A stretch of DNA of 55,200 bases from Aeromonas simiae (GCF_000820125.1 NZ_CDBY01000007.1:1-55200), one strand, 5' to 3'; counted from the stretch's first letter, positions 23,994 to 34,071 are shown. Numbers and translations: made by a program. The notes: generated from the letters alone by a model not told the origin.

Positions 23994-24587
23994 TTACTTC
24001 TTGAACATGTGGTCCAGCTTGCTGGCCTTGGTGTTGAGGTAGAACTCGTTGTAGGGGTTGCGTCCCTCTTGCAGCGGTACTCGCTCAGCCACGGGAATGC
24101 CGTAAGATTCCATCGCCTTGACCTTGCGCGGGTTGTTGGTCATCAGCTTGAGGGATTTGACTTCCAGCAACTTGAGCATGTCGGCGCAGATGGTGTAGTC
24201 GCGCATGTCGGCGGCAAAGCCGAGCGCAACGTTGGCCTCGACGGTATCGGCGCCTTGATCTTGCAGATGATAGGCACGGATCTTGTTCAAAAGGCCGATG
24301 CCACGCCCTTCCTGGCGCACATAAAGCAAGACGCCGCGGCCGGCCTTGGCAATGTTTTGCAAGGCGGCTTGCAGTTGGAAACCACAATCGCAGCGCAGGC
24401 TGAACAGGGCATCACCAGTCAGGCATTCAGAGTGAATGCGGCCAAGCACGGGCTCATCGCCCTTGATATCGCCCATGACCAGGGCGACGTGATCCTTGCC
24501 ACTGCCGGCTTCTTGGAAACCGACCATGGTAAAGACCCCCCAGGGGGTGGGAAGTTTGGATTGCGCGACCAAGGTTACGCTACTCAC
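23994..24587 (-). CDS. ribA: GTP cyclohydrolase II
   Basis: 197 residues. First step of riboflavin synthesis: GTP to 2,5-diamino-6-ribosylamino-4(3H)-pyrimidinone 5'-phosphate, formate and pyrophosphate. Zinc Cys55, Cys66 and Cys68 in [18 protein letters not shown] are intact, as is the GTP-binding region [16 protein letters not shown]. The GTG at 24587 was chosen since AAGGAG lies six bases upstream and the length then matches E. coli RibA; a TTG 24 bases earlier is in frame. No FMN riboswitch is visible upstream. Confidence 0.96.
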   Translation of the reverse strand: MSSVTLVAQSKLPTPWGVFTMVGFQEAGSGKDHVALVMGDIKGDEPVLGRIHSECLTGDALFSLRCDCGFQLQAALQNIAKAGRGVLLYVRQEGRGIGLLNKIRAYHLQDQGADTVEANVALGFAADMRDYTICADMLKLLEVKSLKLMTNNPRKVKAMESYGIPVAERVPLQEGRNPYNEFYLNTKASKLDHMFKK

Positions 24588-24822
24588 GTGTGGCTCCTTT
24601 ACTGCTGCCAAATTCGAGTGAAGGGGTGCAGTTTAACGCGGGCATTGAGGATGAGCTACCACAACAAAGCCATGAAAAAACTCGGGTCTTGTCGTCGCGA
24701 TGGCTAAAAAGGCGGCGACTGAGCCGTTGATGATGCAATCGGTTCTCCCTCGGACGACGGTTTCCGATATAATCCCGCACCATGATCACCTGCCGCTTGC
24801 CGGCCTTTGTTGAGGAGGATGT

Positions 24823-25515
24823 ATGCCCAATCAGGCTCCCGTTATGACCATTGATGGCCCCAGTGGGGCAGGTAAGGGAACCCTTTGTCTGTTGCTTGCC
24901 GAACGGCTGGGCTGGCATCTGCTCGACTCGGGCGCCATCTATCGGGTACTGGCGCTGGCGGCACTGCACCATGACGTCGATTTGGAGTCAGAAGAGGCGC
25001 TGGCCCCGCTGGCGGCCCACCTCGATATCCAGTTTGTAGTGGAAGAGGGGCAGGTGCGTGCCGTGCTGGAAGGCGAGGATGTCTCCCGTACCATTCGCAC
25101 CGAGCAGGTCGGCAATGCGGCGAGCAAGGTGGCCGCCTTCCCTCGCGTACGCGAAGCCTTGCTGCGCCGTCAGCGGGCGTTTCGTCAGGCGCCCGGACTC
25201 ATCGCCGATGGTCGCGATATGGGGACGGTCGTCTTCCCCGATGCCGAGGTGAAAATCTTCCTCGACGCCAGCGCCGAGGAGCGGGCCCAGCGGCGACTCA
25301 AGCAGTTGCAAGAAAAGGGTTTTGATGTTAATTTTGAGCGTCTTTTGACCGAGATTAAGGAGCGTGACGACCGCGATCGCAATCGCGCCGTTGCGCCGCT
25401 GCGTCCGGCCGAGGACGCACTGGTGGTGGATTCCACCAGCATGACCATCGACGAGGTGGTTGCCGAGGTCATGGCTTACGCTGTGAGTAAATTAGGTGAT
25501 GCCAGTTCGCGCTGA
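24823..25515 (+). CDS. cmk: Cytidylate kinase
   Basis: 230 residues. Phosphorylates CMP and dCMP with ATP in the cytosol. The P-loop GPSGAGKGT (12-20), NMP-binding [14 protein letters not shown], and [13 protein letters not shown] are all intact. A GAGGAGG ribosome-binding site precedes the ATG. Placed 96 bases before rpsA, the standard gammaproteobacterial arrangement in which rpsA also has promoters within and after cmk. Confidence 0.97.
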   Translation: MPNQAPVMTIDGPSGAGKGTLCLLLAERLGWHLLDSGAIYRVLALAALHHDVDLESEEALAPLAAHLDIQFVVEEGQVRAVLEGEDVSRTIRTEQVGNAASKVAAFPRVREALLRRQRAFRQAPGLIADGRDMGTVVFPDAEVKIFLDASAEERAQRRLKQLQEKGFDVNFERLLTEIKERDDRDRNRAVAPLRPAEDALVVDSTSMTIDEVVAEVMAYAVSKLGDASSR

Positions 25516-25611
25516 CATCGGTTGTCTGATCCAAGGAGTGGATCAGACTAGTAAAAACAGCCCCGCTTGAGCCGGATTGCCAAGTGGATGTTTACATTTG
25601 TGACATAAACA

Positions 25612-27282
25612 ATGACTGAATCTTTTGCTCAACTCTTTGAAGAGTCCCTGAAAGCCGTAGAAACCCGTCAGGGCTCTATCGTTAAGGGTACCGTAGTTGC
25701 CATCGAGAACGGTTTCGTTCTGGTTGACGCTGGTCTGAAGTCCGAATCCGCCATCCCGGCAGAAGAGTTCAAGAACGCCGCTGGCGAGCTGGAAATCAAT
25801 GTTGGTGATCTGGTTGATGTGGCTCTGGACTCCATCGAAGATGGTTTCGGCGAAACCAAGCTGTCCCGTGAAAAAGCCAAGCGCCACGAAGCCTGGCTGC
25901 AGCTGGAGAAGGCCTACGAAGAGCAGGCTACCGTTGTCGGTATCATCAACGGCAAGGTCAAGGGTGGTTTCACCGTTGAACTGAACGGCATCCGTGCCTT
26001 CCTGCCGGGCTCCCTGGTTGACGTGCGTCCGATCCGTGACACCGCTCACCTGGAAAACAAAGAGCTGGAATTCAAGGTCATCAAGCTGGACCAGAAGCGC
26101 AACAACGTTGTGGTTTCCCGTCGTGCCGTGATCGAGACCGAGAACACCTCCGAGCGCGAAAGCCTGCTGGCTAACCTGCAAGAAGGTCAAGAAGTTAAGG
26201 GTATCGTTAAGAACCTGACCGACTACGGTGCCTTCGTTGATCTGGGCGGCGTTGACGGCCTGCTGCACATCACCGACATGGCCTGGAAGCGCGTTAAGCA
26301 TCCGTCCGAGATCGTGAACGTCGGCGACGAAATCACCGTCAAGGTACTGAAGTTCGACCGCGAGCGTACCCGTGTATCCCTGGGTCTGAAGCAACTGGGC
26401 GAAGATCCCTGGGTTGCTATCGCCAAGCGCTACCCGGAAAGCACCCGCCTGACCGGTCGCGTGACCAACCTGACCGACTACGGCTGCTTCGTTGAGATCG
26501 AAGAAGGCGTTGAAGGCCTGGTTCACGTTTCCGAGATGGATTGGACCAACAAGAACATCCACCCGTCCAAGGTTGTTAACGTTGGTGACGTGGTAGAAGT
26601 CATGGTTCTGGACATCGACGAAGAGCGTCGTCGTATCTCCCTGGGTCTGAAGCAGTGCAAGGCTAACCCGTGGCAGCAGTTCGCTGAAACCCACGCCAAG
26701 GGTGACCGCGTCTCCGGTAAGATCAAGTCCATCACCGACTTCGGTATCTTCATCGGTCTGGACGGCGGCATCGACGGTCTGGTTCACCTCTCCGACATCT
26801 CCTGGAACAACCAGGGCGAAGAAGCTGTTCGCGAGTTCAAGAAGGGTGACGAGATCGAAGCCGTTGTGCTGCAAGTGGATCCGGAGCGTGAGCGCATCTC
26901 CCTGGGCGTGAAGCAGATCGAAGAAGACCCCTTCAATAAGTACCTGTCTGATAACAAGAAAGGTGCTATCGTGAAGGGCAAGGTAACTGAAGTTGACGCT
27001 AAGGGTGCAGTGATCGAGCTGGCCGACGGCGTTGAAGGTTACCTGCGTGCTTCCGACGCTGCTCGTGACCGCGTAGAGGATGCCACTCTGATCCTGTCCG
27101 TTGGTGACGAAGTTGAAGCCAAGTTCATGGGCGTTGACCGTAAGAACCGCACCGTAAGCCTGTCTGTCCGTGCTAAGGACGAGGCTGACGAGCGTGTTGC
27201 TATGGACAACCTGAACCAGCAAGATGATGCCGTGTTCAGCAACGCTATGGCTGAGGCTTTCAAGGCCGCTAAGGGTGAGTAA
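25612..27282 (+). CDS. rpsA: 30S ribosomal protein S1
   Basis: 556 residues with six S1 RNA-binding repeats, starting at about residues 21, 105, 192, 277, 364 and 451; repeats 3-6 contain the characteristic (V/I)xxLTDYGxFV-type and VSLGLKQ-type sequences. It recruits mRNA to the 30S subunit. The codon usage is strongly biased (nearly all CTG, CGT, GGT, AAG), typical for a highly expressed gene and unlike the neighbours. A terminator follows at 27296. The opposite strand carries a long open frame here, a by-product of this codon bias. Confidence 0.98.
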   Translation: MTESFAQLFEESLKAVETRQGSIVKGTVVAIENGFVLVDAGLKSESAIPAEEFKNAAGELEINVGDLVDVALDSIEDGFGETKLSREKAKRHEAWLQLEKAYEEQATVVGIINGKVKGGFTVELNGIRAFLPGSLVDVRPIRDTAHLENKELEFKVIKLDQKRNNVVVSRRAVIETENTSERESLLANLQEGQEVKGIVKNLTDYGAFVDLGGVDGLLHITDMAWKRVKHPSEIVNVGDEITVKVLKFDRERTRVSLGLKQLGEDPWVAIAKRYPESTRLTGRVTNLTDYGCFVEIEEGVEGLVHVSEMDWTNKNIHPSKVVNVGDVVEVMVLDIDEERRRISLGLKQCKANPWQQFAETHAKGDRVSGKIKSITDFGIFIGLDGGIDGLVHLSDISWNNQGEEAVREFKKGDEIEAVVLQVDPERERISLGVKQIEEDPFNKYLSDNKKGAIVKGKVTEVDAKGAVIELADGVEGYLRASDAARDRVEDATLILSVGDEVEAKFMGVDRKNRTVSLSVRAKDEADERVAMDNLNQQDDAVFSNAMAEAFKAAKGE

Positions 27283-27295
27283 ACCCTAAAGCCAT

Positions 27296-27325
27296 AAAAA
27301 GGGCGGCACTGCGCCGCCCTTTTTT
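27296..27325 (+). terminator. rpsA terminator
   Basis: GGGCGGC-ACTGC-GCCGCCC with A run before and six T after, 14 bases past the rpsA stop. It separates rpsA from ihfB, which must be partly read through or have its own promoter. Confidence 0.9.
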
Positions 27326-27367
27326 ATCTCGGACTTCACTTGTGATTGGGAGAGGAGATTGAACGCC

Positions 27368-27652
27368 ATGACCAAATCAGACCTCATCGAGCTACTGGCA
27401 GCCAGCCGCATGCACATGCCGGCCAAGGATGTTGAGGCCGCCGTCAAGGAGATCCTGGAACAGATGGCATCGACCCTGCAAAAGGGTGATCGTATCGAGA
27501 TCCGGGGCTTTGGCAGTTTCTCCCTGCACTATCGTGCTCCGCGCGTCGGGCGTAATCCCAAGACGGGCGACAAGGTGGAACTGACCGGTAAGTATGTTCC
27601 TCACTTCAAGCCGGGCAAAGAGTTGCGCGAGCGGGTCAATTTCTCCGAGTGA
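27368..27652 (+). CDS. ihfB: Integration host factor subunit beta
   Basis: 94 residues. Together with IhfA it binds and bends DNA sharply. The beta-arm RNPKTG with intercalating Pro64, and [13 protein letters not shown], are intact. ATG 27368 was chosen by comparison with E. coli IhfB (MTKSEL); a TTG nine bases earlier is in frame but lies over the GGAGA ribosome-binding site region. It ends at a terminator at 27667. Confidence 0.97.
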   Translation: MTKSDLIELLAASRMHMPAKDVEAAVKEILEQMASTLQKGDRIEIRGFGSFSLHYRAPRVGRNPKTGDKVELTGKYVPHFKPGKELRERVNFSE

Positions 27653-27666
27653 GTGTTGCAGGAAAC

Positions 27667-27690
27667 GGCATACGAAAGTATGCCTTTTTT
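27667..27690 (+). terminator. ihfB terminator
   Basis: GGCATAC-GAAA-GTATGCC, with a stable GAAA tetraloop, followed by six T, 14 bases after the ihfB stop. Confidence 0.9.
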
Positions 27691-27814
27691 GTTTTTACCA
27701 GACGGTTTTCTCCCTCCTGTGGCCTGTTTCCCCTGCCAGATCTGCTTTCCTGCTAGAGTCCGCTCCCTTTTTTAGGGATAATCATTAAGTTAACTGTCGC
27801 AACGGGGAAAACCT

Positions 27815-28105
27815 ATGAAACGTATCGTGGCCCTGCTTGTTCTGGCCTTGGTGTTTGTCGCGGCGCTGGCGTTAGGCTCTCAAAACGGCCAGACCGTGGT
27901 CTTTAACTACCTGCTTGCACAGGGTGAATTTTCCTTAGCCGCGCTGCTTGGCCTGTTCTTCGGCCTTGGTTTTGTGGTGGGCTGGGTGGTCTTTGCCTTT
28001 CTGCTGCTGCGCCTCAAGCTGGAAAACCGGGCGCTTGGCCGCAGTGTGCGCCGCCAGTCCCGCGAGCTGGATGCTATGCACAGACCCGAGGCCGCCAAGG
28101 AATAA
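27815..28105 (+). CDS. lapA: Lipopolysaccharide assembly protein A
   Basis: 96 residues with two transmembrane helices (about 4-22 and 42-64) and a basic cytosolic tail (DUF1049/YciS type). Works with LapB and FtsH in controlling LpxC turnover and so LPS synthesis. It lies nine bases before lapB, with which it forms an operon. Confidence 0.93.
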   Translation: MKRIVALLVLALVFVAALALGSQNGQTVVFNYLLAQGEFSLAALLGLFFGLGFVVGWVVFAFLLLRLKLENRALGRSVRRQSRELDAMHRPEAAKE

Positions 28106-28114
28106 TCGTCCTCA

Positions 28115-29281
28115 ATGCTAGAACTACTCTTCCTGCTGCTGCCGATCGCTGCCGGCTATGGCTGGTACATGGGGCGCAGGAGCGTTCGCCAGGATACCCA
28201 GAAGCAGAGCAACCAGTTCTCCCGCCAATATGTGGCGGGTCTGAACTATCTGCTATCTGACCAATCGGATAAGGCGGTTGACCTCTTCATCCAGTTGCTT
28301 GAGGTGGACAGCGAAACCATTGAGACCCACCTCTCTCTCGGCAACCTGTTTCGCCAGCGTGGTGAAGTTGACCGTGCCATCAAGATCCATCAGAACCTCA
28401 TCACCCGCCAGCTCACCATGGAGCAGCGCCAACTCGCGTTGCAGGAGCTGGCGCGCGACTTTCTGGCCGCTGGCCTGCTCGATCGGGCGGAGAAGCTGTG
28501 GCTGGAGCTGACCGAAGACAGCGACTTCGAAGAGACGGCGCTCTCCCAACTGCAACTCATCTATCAGCAGCTGCGCGACTGGGAGAAGGCGATCGGGGCT
28601 GCTGAGCGGTTGATGAAGTTTCAAGGCAAGAAACTGGCTCCCACCGTCGCCCATTACCACTGTGAGCTGGCCGATACGCAGCTGCGTGACAACCAGCGCA
28701 AGCAGGCCCATGCCCGTTTTCGCAAGGCGCTCTCGGTCGATCCCGGCTGTGTTCGCGCCTCCCTTGGTTTGGGCTGGCTGGCGCTGGGGGAGGGCGATCA
28801 TGCTACCGCAGCCCGTGAGTTTACTCGGGTGCTGGAGCAGGATGTGGACTTTGCCGGTGAGGCGTTGGGTCCGTTGTGCGAGTCGCTGGAAAAAAGTGGT
28901 GAGCCGGAGCGGATCCGCCCCTTGTTGCAGCAAGCCCAAGAGGGGAAGGCGGGCTTTTGTGTCACCCTCAAGCTGGCTGAATATGTCGAGCGGGAAGAGG
29001 GGCGCCAGTCCGCCTCCGAGCTGGTGCTGCGCCAGCTTCGGCGCACCCCGTCCCTGCGTGGCTTCCACCACCTGATGGTGCTGCAACTGCGCGGCGCCGA
29101 AGAGGGGCAGGCCAAGGAGAGTCTCGCCATGCTCAAGGATCTGGTCGGCGAGCAGATCAAGATCAAAGCGACCCACAAGTGCCGTCAGTGCGGTTTTGCC
29201 ACCCACTCCCTGTTCTGGCAATGCCCCTCCTGCCGGCAGTGGGGCACCATCAAGCCGGTCCGCGGTCTGGACGGCGAATGA
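28115..29281 (+). CDS. lapB: Lipopolysaccharide assembly protein B
   Basis: 388 residues: an N-terminal membrane anchor (1-18), a series of TPR repeats (about 35-325) and a C-terminal rubredoxin-type zinc site ([18 protein letters not shown]). LapB delivers LpxC to FtsH for degradation. All four Cys are present and the length is that of the E. coli protein. pyrF follows 20 bases later, as in enterobacteria. Confidence 0.96.
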   Translation: MLELLFLLLPIAAGYGWYMGRRSVRQDTQKQSNQFSRQYVAGLNYLLSDQSDKAVDLFIQLLEVDSETIETHLSLGNLFRQRGEVDRAIKIHQNLITRQLTMEQRQLALQELARDFLAAGLLDRAEKLWLELTEDSDFEETALSQLQLIYQQLRDWEKAIGAAERLMKFQGKKLAPTVAHYHCELADTQLRDNQRKQAHARFRKALSVDPGCVRASLGLGWLALGEGDHATAAREFTRVLEQDVDFAGEALGPLCESLEKSGEPERIRPLLQQAQEGKAGFCVTLKLAEYVEREEGRQSASELVLRQLRRTPSLRGFHHLMVLQLRGAEEGQAKESLAMLKDLVGEQIKIKATHKCRQCGFATHSLFWQCPSCRQWGTIKPVRGLDGE

Positions 29282-29301
29282 CAATACCCAAAGGAAGAGA
29301 G

Positions 29302-30006
29302 ATGAACGATCCGAAAGTAGTGGTCGCGCTGGATTTTGCGCGCGAAGAGGATGCCCTGGCTCTGGTGGCACGCCTCTCCCCGGCCGAGTGCCGGCTCAAG
29401 GTGGGCAAGGAGATGTTCACCCTGTTTGGACCTGCATTCGTGCGTCGCTTAGTGGCGCAGGGGTTTGATGTTTTCCTCGATCTGAAATTCCACGATATCC
29501 CCAACACGGTGGCCAAGGCCATCGCCGCCAGTGCCGAGCTGGGGGTGTGGATGGTCAACGTGCATGCCAGCGGTGGTCGGCGCATGATGGAGGCCGCCAA
29601 GGCGGCATTGGCCCCCTATGGTGACAAGGCTCCCCTGCTCATCGCGGTGACCGTGCTCACCAGCATGGAGCAATCCGATCTGAACGAGCTCGGTGTGACC
29701 CTGAGTCCGGCCGAGCAGGTGCTGCGGTTGGCACGGCTGGCCAAGGATGCCGGTCTGGACGGTGTGGTCTGCTCCGCTCAGGAGGCTGAACTGCTCAAGG
29801 GTGAGCTGGGCGCCGCGTTCAAGCTGGTGACGCCGGGCATCCGGCCGGCTGGCAGCGAGCAGGGCGATCAGCGCCGCATCATGACCCCCAGCCGCGCCGT
29901 GGCTGCGGGCTCTGATTACCTGGTGGTGGGCCGCCCCATCACTCAGGCGGCCGATCCGGCTCAGGTGTTAGCGCACATCAACGGCGAGCTGGCCAGCTTA
30001 GGCTAA
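29302..30006 (+). CDS. pyrF: Orotidine 5'-phosphate decarboxylase
   Basis: 234 residues. Converts OMP to UMP, the last step of de novo pyrimidine synthesis. Active-site Asp11, Lys33, and the D-x-K-x-x-D set Asp60, Lys62, Asp65 in [11 protein letters not shown], are intact; C-terminal phosphate binding VVGRPIT. ATG 29302 follows GGAAGAGAG; an in-frame start at 29179 inside lapB is rejected. The 3' end overlaps the convergent rhombosortase gene by 29 bases. Confidence 0.97.
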   Translation: MNDPKVVVALDFAREEDALALVARLSPAECRLKVGKEMFTLFGPAFVRRLVAQGFDVFLDLKFHDIPNTVAKAIAASAELGVWMVNVHASGGRRMMEAAKAALAPYGDKAPLLIAVTVLTSMEQSDLNELGVTLSPAEQVLRLARLAKDAGLDGVVCSAQEAELLKGELGAAFKLVTPGIRPAGSEQGDQRRIMTPSRAVAAGSDYLVVGRPITQAADPAQVLAHINGELASLG

Positions 30007-30550
30007 CCAGAGCGAGCACTAACCCCGCCATGCTTCCCAGCAGGTGGGAGCCCACATGCACCCGGGCGCCGATCAAGGCTGCGCTCGGGCTGCTCTCCCC
30101 GCCGCCCAGCCAGTCAAGCAGCAGCTTGATGGCAAAACCCAGCAGCAATAGCCGGGCGCCGCGCCGCTTGAAATAGAGATCCCGCATCAGCCCCCAGACA
30201 AACAGGCCGTGCAGTGCACCGGAGAGACCCATGTACCACTGGGTTTGCGGGCAGAGCAGCCAGATCCCGATGGTGACGCCCAATGCACCGCTGCCGAGCA
30301 CCAGCAGCAGGCGGGCCGCATCGAGATCGCGACTAAACAGGGTGACCAGCACCCAGAGGCCGCAGAGGTTAAGTAGCAGGTGCCAGCCGTTGGTGTGAGC
30401 CAGGTTGCCTGTTATCATGCGCCACCATTGCCCGCCGGCGATGGCGGAGCGCTGGAACGAGATCGCATCGTTCGGCACCCAGATCCACAGCACCCATAAC
30501 AGCAATGAAAGGGCGGCGGCTGCCACCCATCCGGATTTTTCAGTGAACAC
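29978..30550 (-). CDS. rrtA: Rhombosortase (rhomboid-family protease)
   Basis: 190 residues, membrane-embedded serine protease with about six transmembrane helices. Rhomboid motifs: HLLLN (His57, Asn61), GLSG with nucleophile Ser110, and the partner His169 in [11 protein letters not shown]. The compact size fits rhombosortase, which processes secreted proteins with a GlyGly-CTERM tail. GTG start at 30550 lies only two bases from the divergent GTG of the DTW gene. No GlyGly-CTERM substrate is seen in this window. Confidence 0.85.
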   Translation of the reverse strand: MFTEKSGWVAAAALSLLLWVLWIWVPNDAISFQRSAIAGGQWWRMITGNLAHTNGWHLLLNLCGLWVLVTLFSRDLDAARLLLVLGSGALGVTIGIWLLCPQTQWYMGLSGALHGLFVWGLMRDLYFKRRGARLLLLGFAIKLLLDWLGGGESSPSAALIGARVHVGSHLLGSMAGLVLALVSLSWPARR

Positions 30551-31148
30551 GACGCAAGGCTCCCGACAGGCTTCCAGCCGCTACTGTACCGATTGTGGGC
30601 GCGCACTCAAGGCCTGCCTGTGCGCGCACTTGCCCCGTATCGATAATCCGACGGCGCTGCTGGTGCTGCAGCACCCCAATGAGGCGACCCACCCCAAGGG
30701 GACGGCGCACCTGCTGACGGGGAGCCTGCGGCGGGCCGAGCTGCGGGTGGGGGACGACTGGGAGCGGGATAATACCCTGATGGCGGCGCTGACCGCATCC
30801 CCTCACTATCTGCTATGGCCGGATGAGACGGCGCAGCCGCTCAGTGCGTTGCCGGCTGAGCCGGCAGCCCGTTTTGTGCTGCTCGATGGCACCTGGCGCA
30901 AATGTTACCGGATGCTGATGGAGAACCCGACGCTGGCGGCGTTGCCACGGGTTGCGATAGCGCCTCGTCGCGGCCACTACCAAATTCGTAAGGCCCCCTT
31001 CGACGGGGCCCTTTCCACCCTGGAGGCGGGCTATCATCTGCTGTGCGAATGGGAGGGTGAGTCTGCACGTTATGCACCGCTCTGGCGCCTGTTCGAGCGT
31101 TTCAATGCCCAGTGGCTCGCCTTCAGCCAAGCCAAACGAGGAGAATGA
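30543..31148 (+). CDS. tapT: DTW-domain tRNA-uridine aminocarboxypropyltransferase
   Basis: 201 residues from GTG 30543. DTW-domain proteins such as E. coli TapT use S-adenosylmethionine to make acp3U in tRNA. Seen here: N-terminal Cys set [15 protein letters not shown] (Cys15, 18, 25, 27), the [15 protein letters not shown] region and the name-giving motif as LLDGTWRKC. Upstream in-frame starts back to 30405 would lie in the antisense rhombosortase gene and would place extra residues before the conserved Cys region; they were rejected. The stop is directly followed by queC. Confidence 0.85.
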   Translation: MNTTQGSRQASSRYCTDCGRALKACLCAHLPRIDNPTALLVLQHPNEATHPKGTAHLLTGSLRRAELRVGDDWERDNTLMAALTASPHYLLWPDETAQPLSALPAEPAARFVLLDGTWRKCYRMLMENPTLAALPRVAIAPRRGHYQIRKAPFDGALSTLEAGYHLLCEWEGESARYAPLWRLFERFNAQWLAFSQAKRGE

Positions 31149-31149
31149 G

Positions 31150-31842
31150 ATGGGAATTGCCGTCGTGGTATTCAGTGGTGGGCAGGACAGCACCACCTGT
31201 CTGGTGCAGGCATTGCAGCATTATGACGAAGTTCACGCCATCACCTTTGACTATGGCCAGCGCCATGTGGCCGAGATCGAGGTGGCCAAGGCATTGGCCG
31301 TGCGCCTCGGCGTCAAGGCCCACAAGGTGATGGATGTCTCCTTGCTCGGCGAGCTGGCCCTCTCGTCGCTCACCCGTGACGACATTCCGGTCAGCCGTGA
31401 GTTGCAAGACAACGGCCTGCCCAACACCTTCGTGCCGGGACGCAACATCCTGTTTTTGACCCTGGCCGCCATCTACGCCTATCAGGTTGGGGCCGAGGCG
31501 GTGATCACCGGGGTATGCGAGACCGATTTTTCCGGCTACCCGGATTGCCGCGATGAGTTCGTCAAGGCGCTCAACCACGCCGTGGCGCTGGGGATGGATC
31601 GGCCGGTGCGTTTCGAGACCCCGCTGATGTGGCTCGATAAGGCGGAAACCTGGGCCCTGGCCGACCGCTATGGCCACCTCGACACAGTGCGTCAGCACAC
31701 ACTCACCTGCTACAACGGTATCCAGGGGGATGGGTGTGGCGAGTGCCCGGCCTGCTTGTTGCGCGCCCGTGGCCTGAACGAATACCTGGAGCAGGGAGAG
31801 GCCGTCCGTGCCCGCCTTGCCGCCAAACTGGCGGCCGCCTGA
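31150..31842 (+). CDS. queC: 7-cyano-7-deazaguanine synthase
   Basis: 230 residues. ATP-dependent conversion of 7-carboxy-7-deazaguanine to preQ0 in queuosine synthesis. PP-loop SGGQDSTT (9-16), and four zinc Cys at the C-terminus ([23 protein letters not shown] region). ATG 31150 is two bases after the upstream stop and has a GAGGAG ribosome-binding site. queE follows 32 bases later; together they catalyse consecutive steps. Confidence 0.97.
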   Translation: MGIAVVVFSGGQDSTTCLVQALQHYDEVHAITFDYGQRHVAEIEVAKALAVRLGVKAHKVMDVSLLGELALSSLTRDDIPVSRELQDNGLPNTFVPGRNILFLTLAAIYAYQVGAEAVITGVCETDFSGYPDCRDEFVKALNHAVALGMDRPVRFETPLMWLDKAETWALADRYGHLDTVRQHTLTCYNGIQGDGCGECPACLLRARGLNEYLEQGEAVRARLAAKLAAA

Positions 31843-31874
31843 GCCGTCCCTTCACTCTTTTCAGACAGACATTG

Positions 31875-32549
31875 ATGATTCACTACCCGATCAACGAAAT
31901 CTTCCAGACCATACAGGGGGAGGGGGTCAATACCGGCCTTCCCGCCATTTTTGTTCGCCTGCAGGGCTGCCCGGTGGGGTGCCCCTGGTGCGATACCCGC
32001 CATACCTGGGTGGTCGACCCGGCGCGCCAGGTGGCGAGTCAGCAGGTGCTCGATCGCTCCAACGAGTCCGATGGCTGGAGCCCGATGAGCGCCCCTGAGG
32101 TGCTCGAGAGTTTCCGTCGTCTCGGCTACACGGCCCGGTTGGTGGTGATCACCGGTGGCGAGCCCAGCCTCTATGACCTGCGCGAACTCTCGACCCTGTT
32201 GTTGGGGGAGGGGTATGCGGTGCAAGTGGAGACCAGCGGCACCCACGAGGTACGGGTGCACGACGCCGCCTGGGTCACGGTCTCTCCCAAACTCGGTATG
32301 AAAGGGGGCTTTGCCGTGCTGCCCCAGGCGCTGGCCCGGGCTAACGAGATCAAGCATCCGGTGGCCACCGAGCGCCATATCGAGGAGCTCGACGAGCTGC
32401 TGCATTTCGCCACGCTGCGCCCGGATGTGCAGATTGCCCTGCAACCCATCAGCCAGAAGCGACGCGCCACCGAGCTGGCGATGAGGGTCTGCATCGAGCG
32501 CCATTGGCGTCTGTCGATTCAGACCCACAAGTATCTGGATATCGACTGA
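31875..32549 (+). CDS. queE: 7-carboxy-7-deazaguanine synthase
   Basis: 224 residues. Radical SAM enzyme converting 6-carboxy-tetrahydropterin to 7-carboxy-7-deazaguanine. The cluster ligands are CPVGCPWC (Cys32, 36, 39), followed by SAM-binding VITGGEPSLYD; the N-terminal YPINEIFQTIQGEGVNTG is typical of the family. ATG 31875 was chosen; longer in-frame starts lie in queC. Overlaps the next gene as TGATG. Confidence 0.96.
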   Translation: MIHYPINEIFQTIQGEGVNTGLPAIFVRLQGCPVGCPWCDTRHTWVVDPARQVASQQVLDRSNESDGWSPMSAPEVLESFRRLGYTARLVVITGGEPSLYDLRELSTLLLGEGYAVQVETSGTHEVRVHDAAWVTVSPKLGMKGGFAVLPQALARANEIKHPVATERHIEELDELLHFATLRPDVQIALQPISQKRRATELAMRVCIERHWRLSIQTHKYLDID

Positions 32550-32773
32550 TGGAGATGGACAGCCATATCCTGCTGCAACTCAATATGCCCATGCCTTATG
32601 GGAAATACCGTGGCCGGCGTCTGATTGAATTACCTGAGCCTTACCTGGTATGGATGGCACGGCAGGGATTTTCTGCCGGTAAATTGGGGCAGGCGCTGGC
32701 GCTGGCCCACGAGATCAAAGTCAATGGACTGGAGCAGATGTTATTACCACTGCTCAATGGAAGAGCACCATGA
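32549..32773 (+). CDS. DUF3820 (YpeB-like) small protein
   Basis: 74 residues. Recognised by the MPYGKYRGRRLIELPEPYLVWM sequence type of the DUF3820 family: MPFGKYKG-like motif and LPxxYLxW. Function unknown; the family is cytosolic. ATG 32549 shares a base with the queE stop, though ATG 32555 has a better spaced GGAG. The stop overlaps the ATG of the following gene (ATGA), so queE, this gene and the adenosyltransferase are likely translated together. Confidence 0.85.
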   Translation: MEMDSHILLQLNMPMPYGKYRGRRLIELPEPYLVWMARQGFSAGKLGQALALAHEIKVNGLEQMLLPLLNGRAP

Positions 32774-33330
32774 GAATATATACACGACAAGGTGACCAAG
32801 GTCAGACTCGTTTGGCCGATGGTTCCTGCTTGAGCAAAACCCATATCCGCGTCGAAAGTTATGGGCTGGTGGATGAACTCAATTCTCAAATTGGTTTGCT
32901 AATTGCGAATCTGCCGGAAAATGCGACGGTTTTATCTCCCATGCTGCAATTAATTCAGCAAGAGATGTTCGATGTCGGGAGTGAATTGGCATTTCCTTGC
33001 AAGGCTCAGAATAGCGCCTTGTGGCAGGTGTCGGAAATATGGACTCGGCGGCTGGAGGCGGAGATGGATCAATTTTCCGAGACGCTGCCCCCCCTGCGGC
33101 AGTTCATTCTACCGGGCGGTTCACCAGCGGCGGCTCAGGCTCATGTGGTTCGTACCCTGACGCGGCGCTGCGAGCGGCAGCTGGTGCTGCTAAGCCAGCA
33201 TGAGCCGCTCAATCCGGCCCTGCTACCCTATATCAACCGCCTCAGCGACTGGTTCTTCGTGCTGGCCAGGGTGCTGCTGCAACGTGAAGGGAAACCGGAG
33301 ATCGTCTGGCGCAAGGCCAGCGAGCGCTAA
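32770..33330 (+). CDS. Cob(I)alamin adenosyltransferase, PduO type
   Basis: 186 residues. Transfers the adenosyl group of ATP to cob(I)alamin. N-terminal ATP-binding motif TRQGDQGQTRLADG, then VESYGLVDELNSQIG and the conserved Arg-rich helix RTLTRRCERQLV. The C-terminal Arg/Asn residues around NRLSDWFFVLAR are those of the family. Coupled by ATGA to the DUF3820 gene and followed by a bidirectional terminator. Confidence 0.93.
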   Translation: MRIYTRQGDQGQTRLADGSCLSKTHIRVESYGLVDELNSQIGLLIANLPENATVLSPMLQLIQQEMFDVGSELAFPCKAQNSALWQVSEIWTRRLEAEMDQFSETLPPLRQFILPGGSPAAAQAHVVRTLTRRCERQLVLLSQHEPLNPALLPYINRLSDWFFVLARVLLQREGKPEIVWRKASER

Positions 33331-33333
33331 AAC

Positions 33334-33364
33334 AAAAAAACCTCGCCATCTGGCGAGGTTTTTT
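33334..33364. terminator. Bidirectional terminator between convergent genes
   Basis: A-run, CCTCGCC-ATCT-GGCGAGG, T-run: symmetric, ending both the adenosyltransferase (plus) and hns (minus) transcripts. Confidence 0.92.
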
Positions 33365-33377
33365 CATGCAAAGGTAC

Positions 33378-33782
33378 TCAGATGGCAAAATCTTCCAGGG
33401 ATTTGCCCTCTTCGTTAACGGCCTTGGCAATAGCAGAGGGCATGCGGCCCTGACCGGTCCAAGTTTTTTCCTGGCCGTTATCCATATAACGGTATTTGGC
33501 CGGACGCGGTGCTCGCTTGCTGCTTTTGGCTTTGCTGGGGGCGCTGACAGTGGCAACCAGTTCGTTCGGATCAATACCGGCCGCCTTCAGCATGTCGCTA
33601 TATTCTTGCAGTTTGCGTTGATGCTCTTCACGGGCGGCGCGCTCGGACGCTTCATCTTGCTGACGCTCTTCAATGATGCCGGTCAACTTTTCCAGCCCTT
33701 CTTGCAACTGCTCCAGCGTCAATTCACGGCAGGCGGCACGTAGGCTGCGAATATTCAAGAAAACTTTCAGAAACTCATTCAT
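33378..33782 (-). CDS. hns: H-NS-family nucleoid protein
   Basis: 134 residues. N-terminal oligomerisation coiled coil (NIRSLRAACRELTLEQLQEGLEKL), the GIDPNEL linker mark, and a C-terminal DNA-binding domain with the AT-hook-like TWTGQGRMP. Binds and silences AT-rich DNA, so it probably acts on the AT-rich parts of islands such as the one at the left. Start ATG 33782 agrees with E. coli H-NS (MSEALKILNNIRTLRAQ); five extra in-frame residues upstream are rejected. Confidence 0.94.
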   Translation of the reverse strand: MNEFLKVFLNIRSLRAACRELTLEQLQEGLEKLTGIIEERQQDEASERAAREEHQRKLQEYSDMLKAAGIDPNELVATVSAPSKAKSSKRAPRPAKYRYMDNGQEKTWTGQGRMPSAIAKAVNEEGKSLEDFAI

Positions 33783-33933
33783 AGGGATACCACTCAAGCT
33801 GTTATTGATAATTAGGCCGACAAATAGAGCACCGTTTTGGGAAATTTAAACAGTCAGAATGTTTCTCGTCAAGTTAATAAGCGCCATTGTGGAATATTTA
33901 AAATAAAACCAAGAAATATTTTGGAGGATCGTG

Positions 33934-34053
33934 ATGTTAATGCCGCTGCCGATGGAGTTACATGAGTCATTAGGGGGTGTTGCGGTATTTTCTGCTGGCT
34001 CCTGTCGTCAGGGTAGCCAATGTGCTGACAAGGTGGTTATGGCTTGCGATTAA
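33934..34053 (+). CDS. Possible small protein (39 aa), uncertain
   Basis: An ATG at 33934 stands six bases after a strong GGAGG and opens a 39-codon frame to TAA 34053. The start (MLMPLPMELHESLGG) is not signal-like. Its 3' end overlaps the proposed riboswitch promoter. The ribosome-binding site is the only support; no homologue is known to me. Confidence 0.25.
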   Translation: MLMPLPMELHESLGGVAVFSAGSCRQGSQCADKVVMACD

Positions 34054-34071
34054 TCGTCTGCTTGATAAAAT
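34044..34071 (+). promoter_or_regulatory. Sigma-70-type promoter for the lysine riboswitch
   Basis: TTGCGA (34044-34049) and TAAAAT (34066-34071) with a 16-base spacer; transcription would begin near 34078, a few bases before the riboswitch P1 stem. Confidence 0.55.

Noticed and set aside
25543..27222. A 559-codon minus-strand frame
   Set aside because: Antisense to rpsA; arises from the strong codon preference of a ribosomal protein gene.
30405..30542. Longer N-terminus of the DTW-domain protein
   Set aside because: These codons are antisense to the rhombosortase gene and precede the conserved Cys region without any family features.
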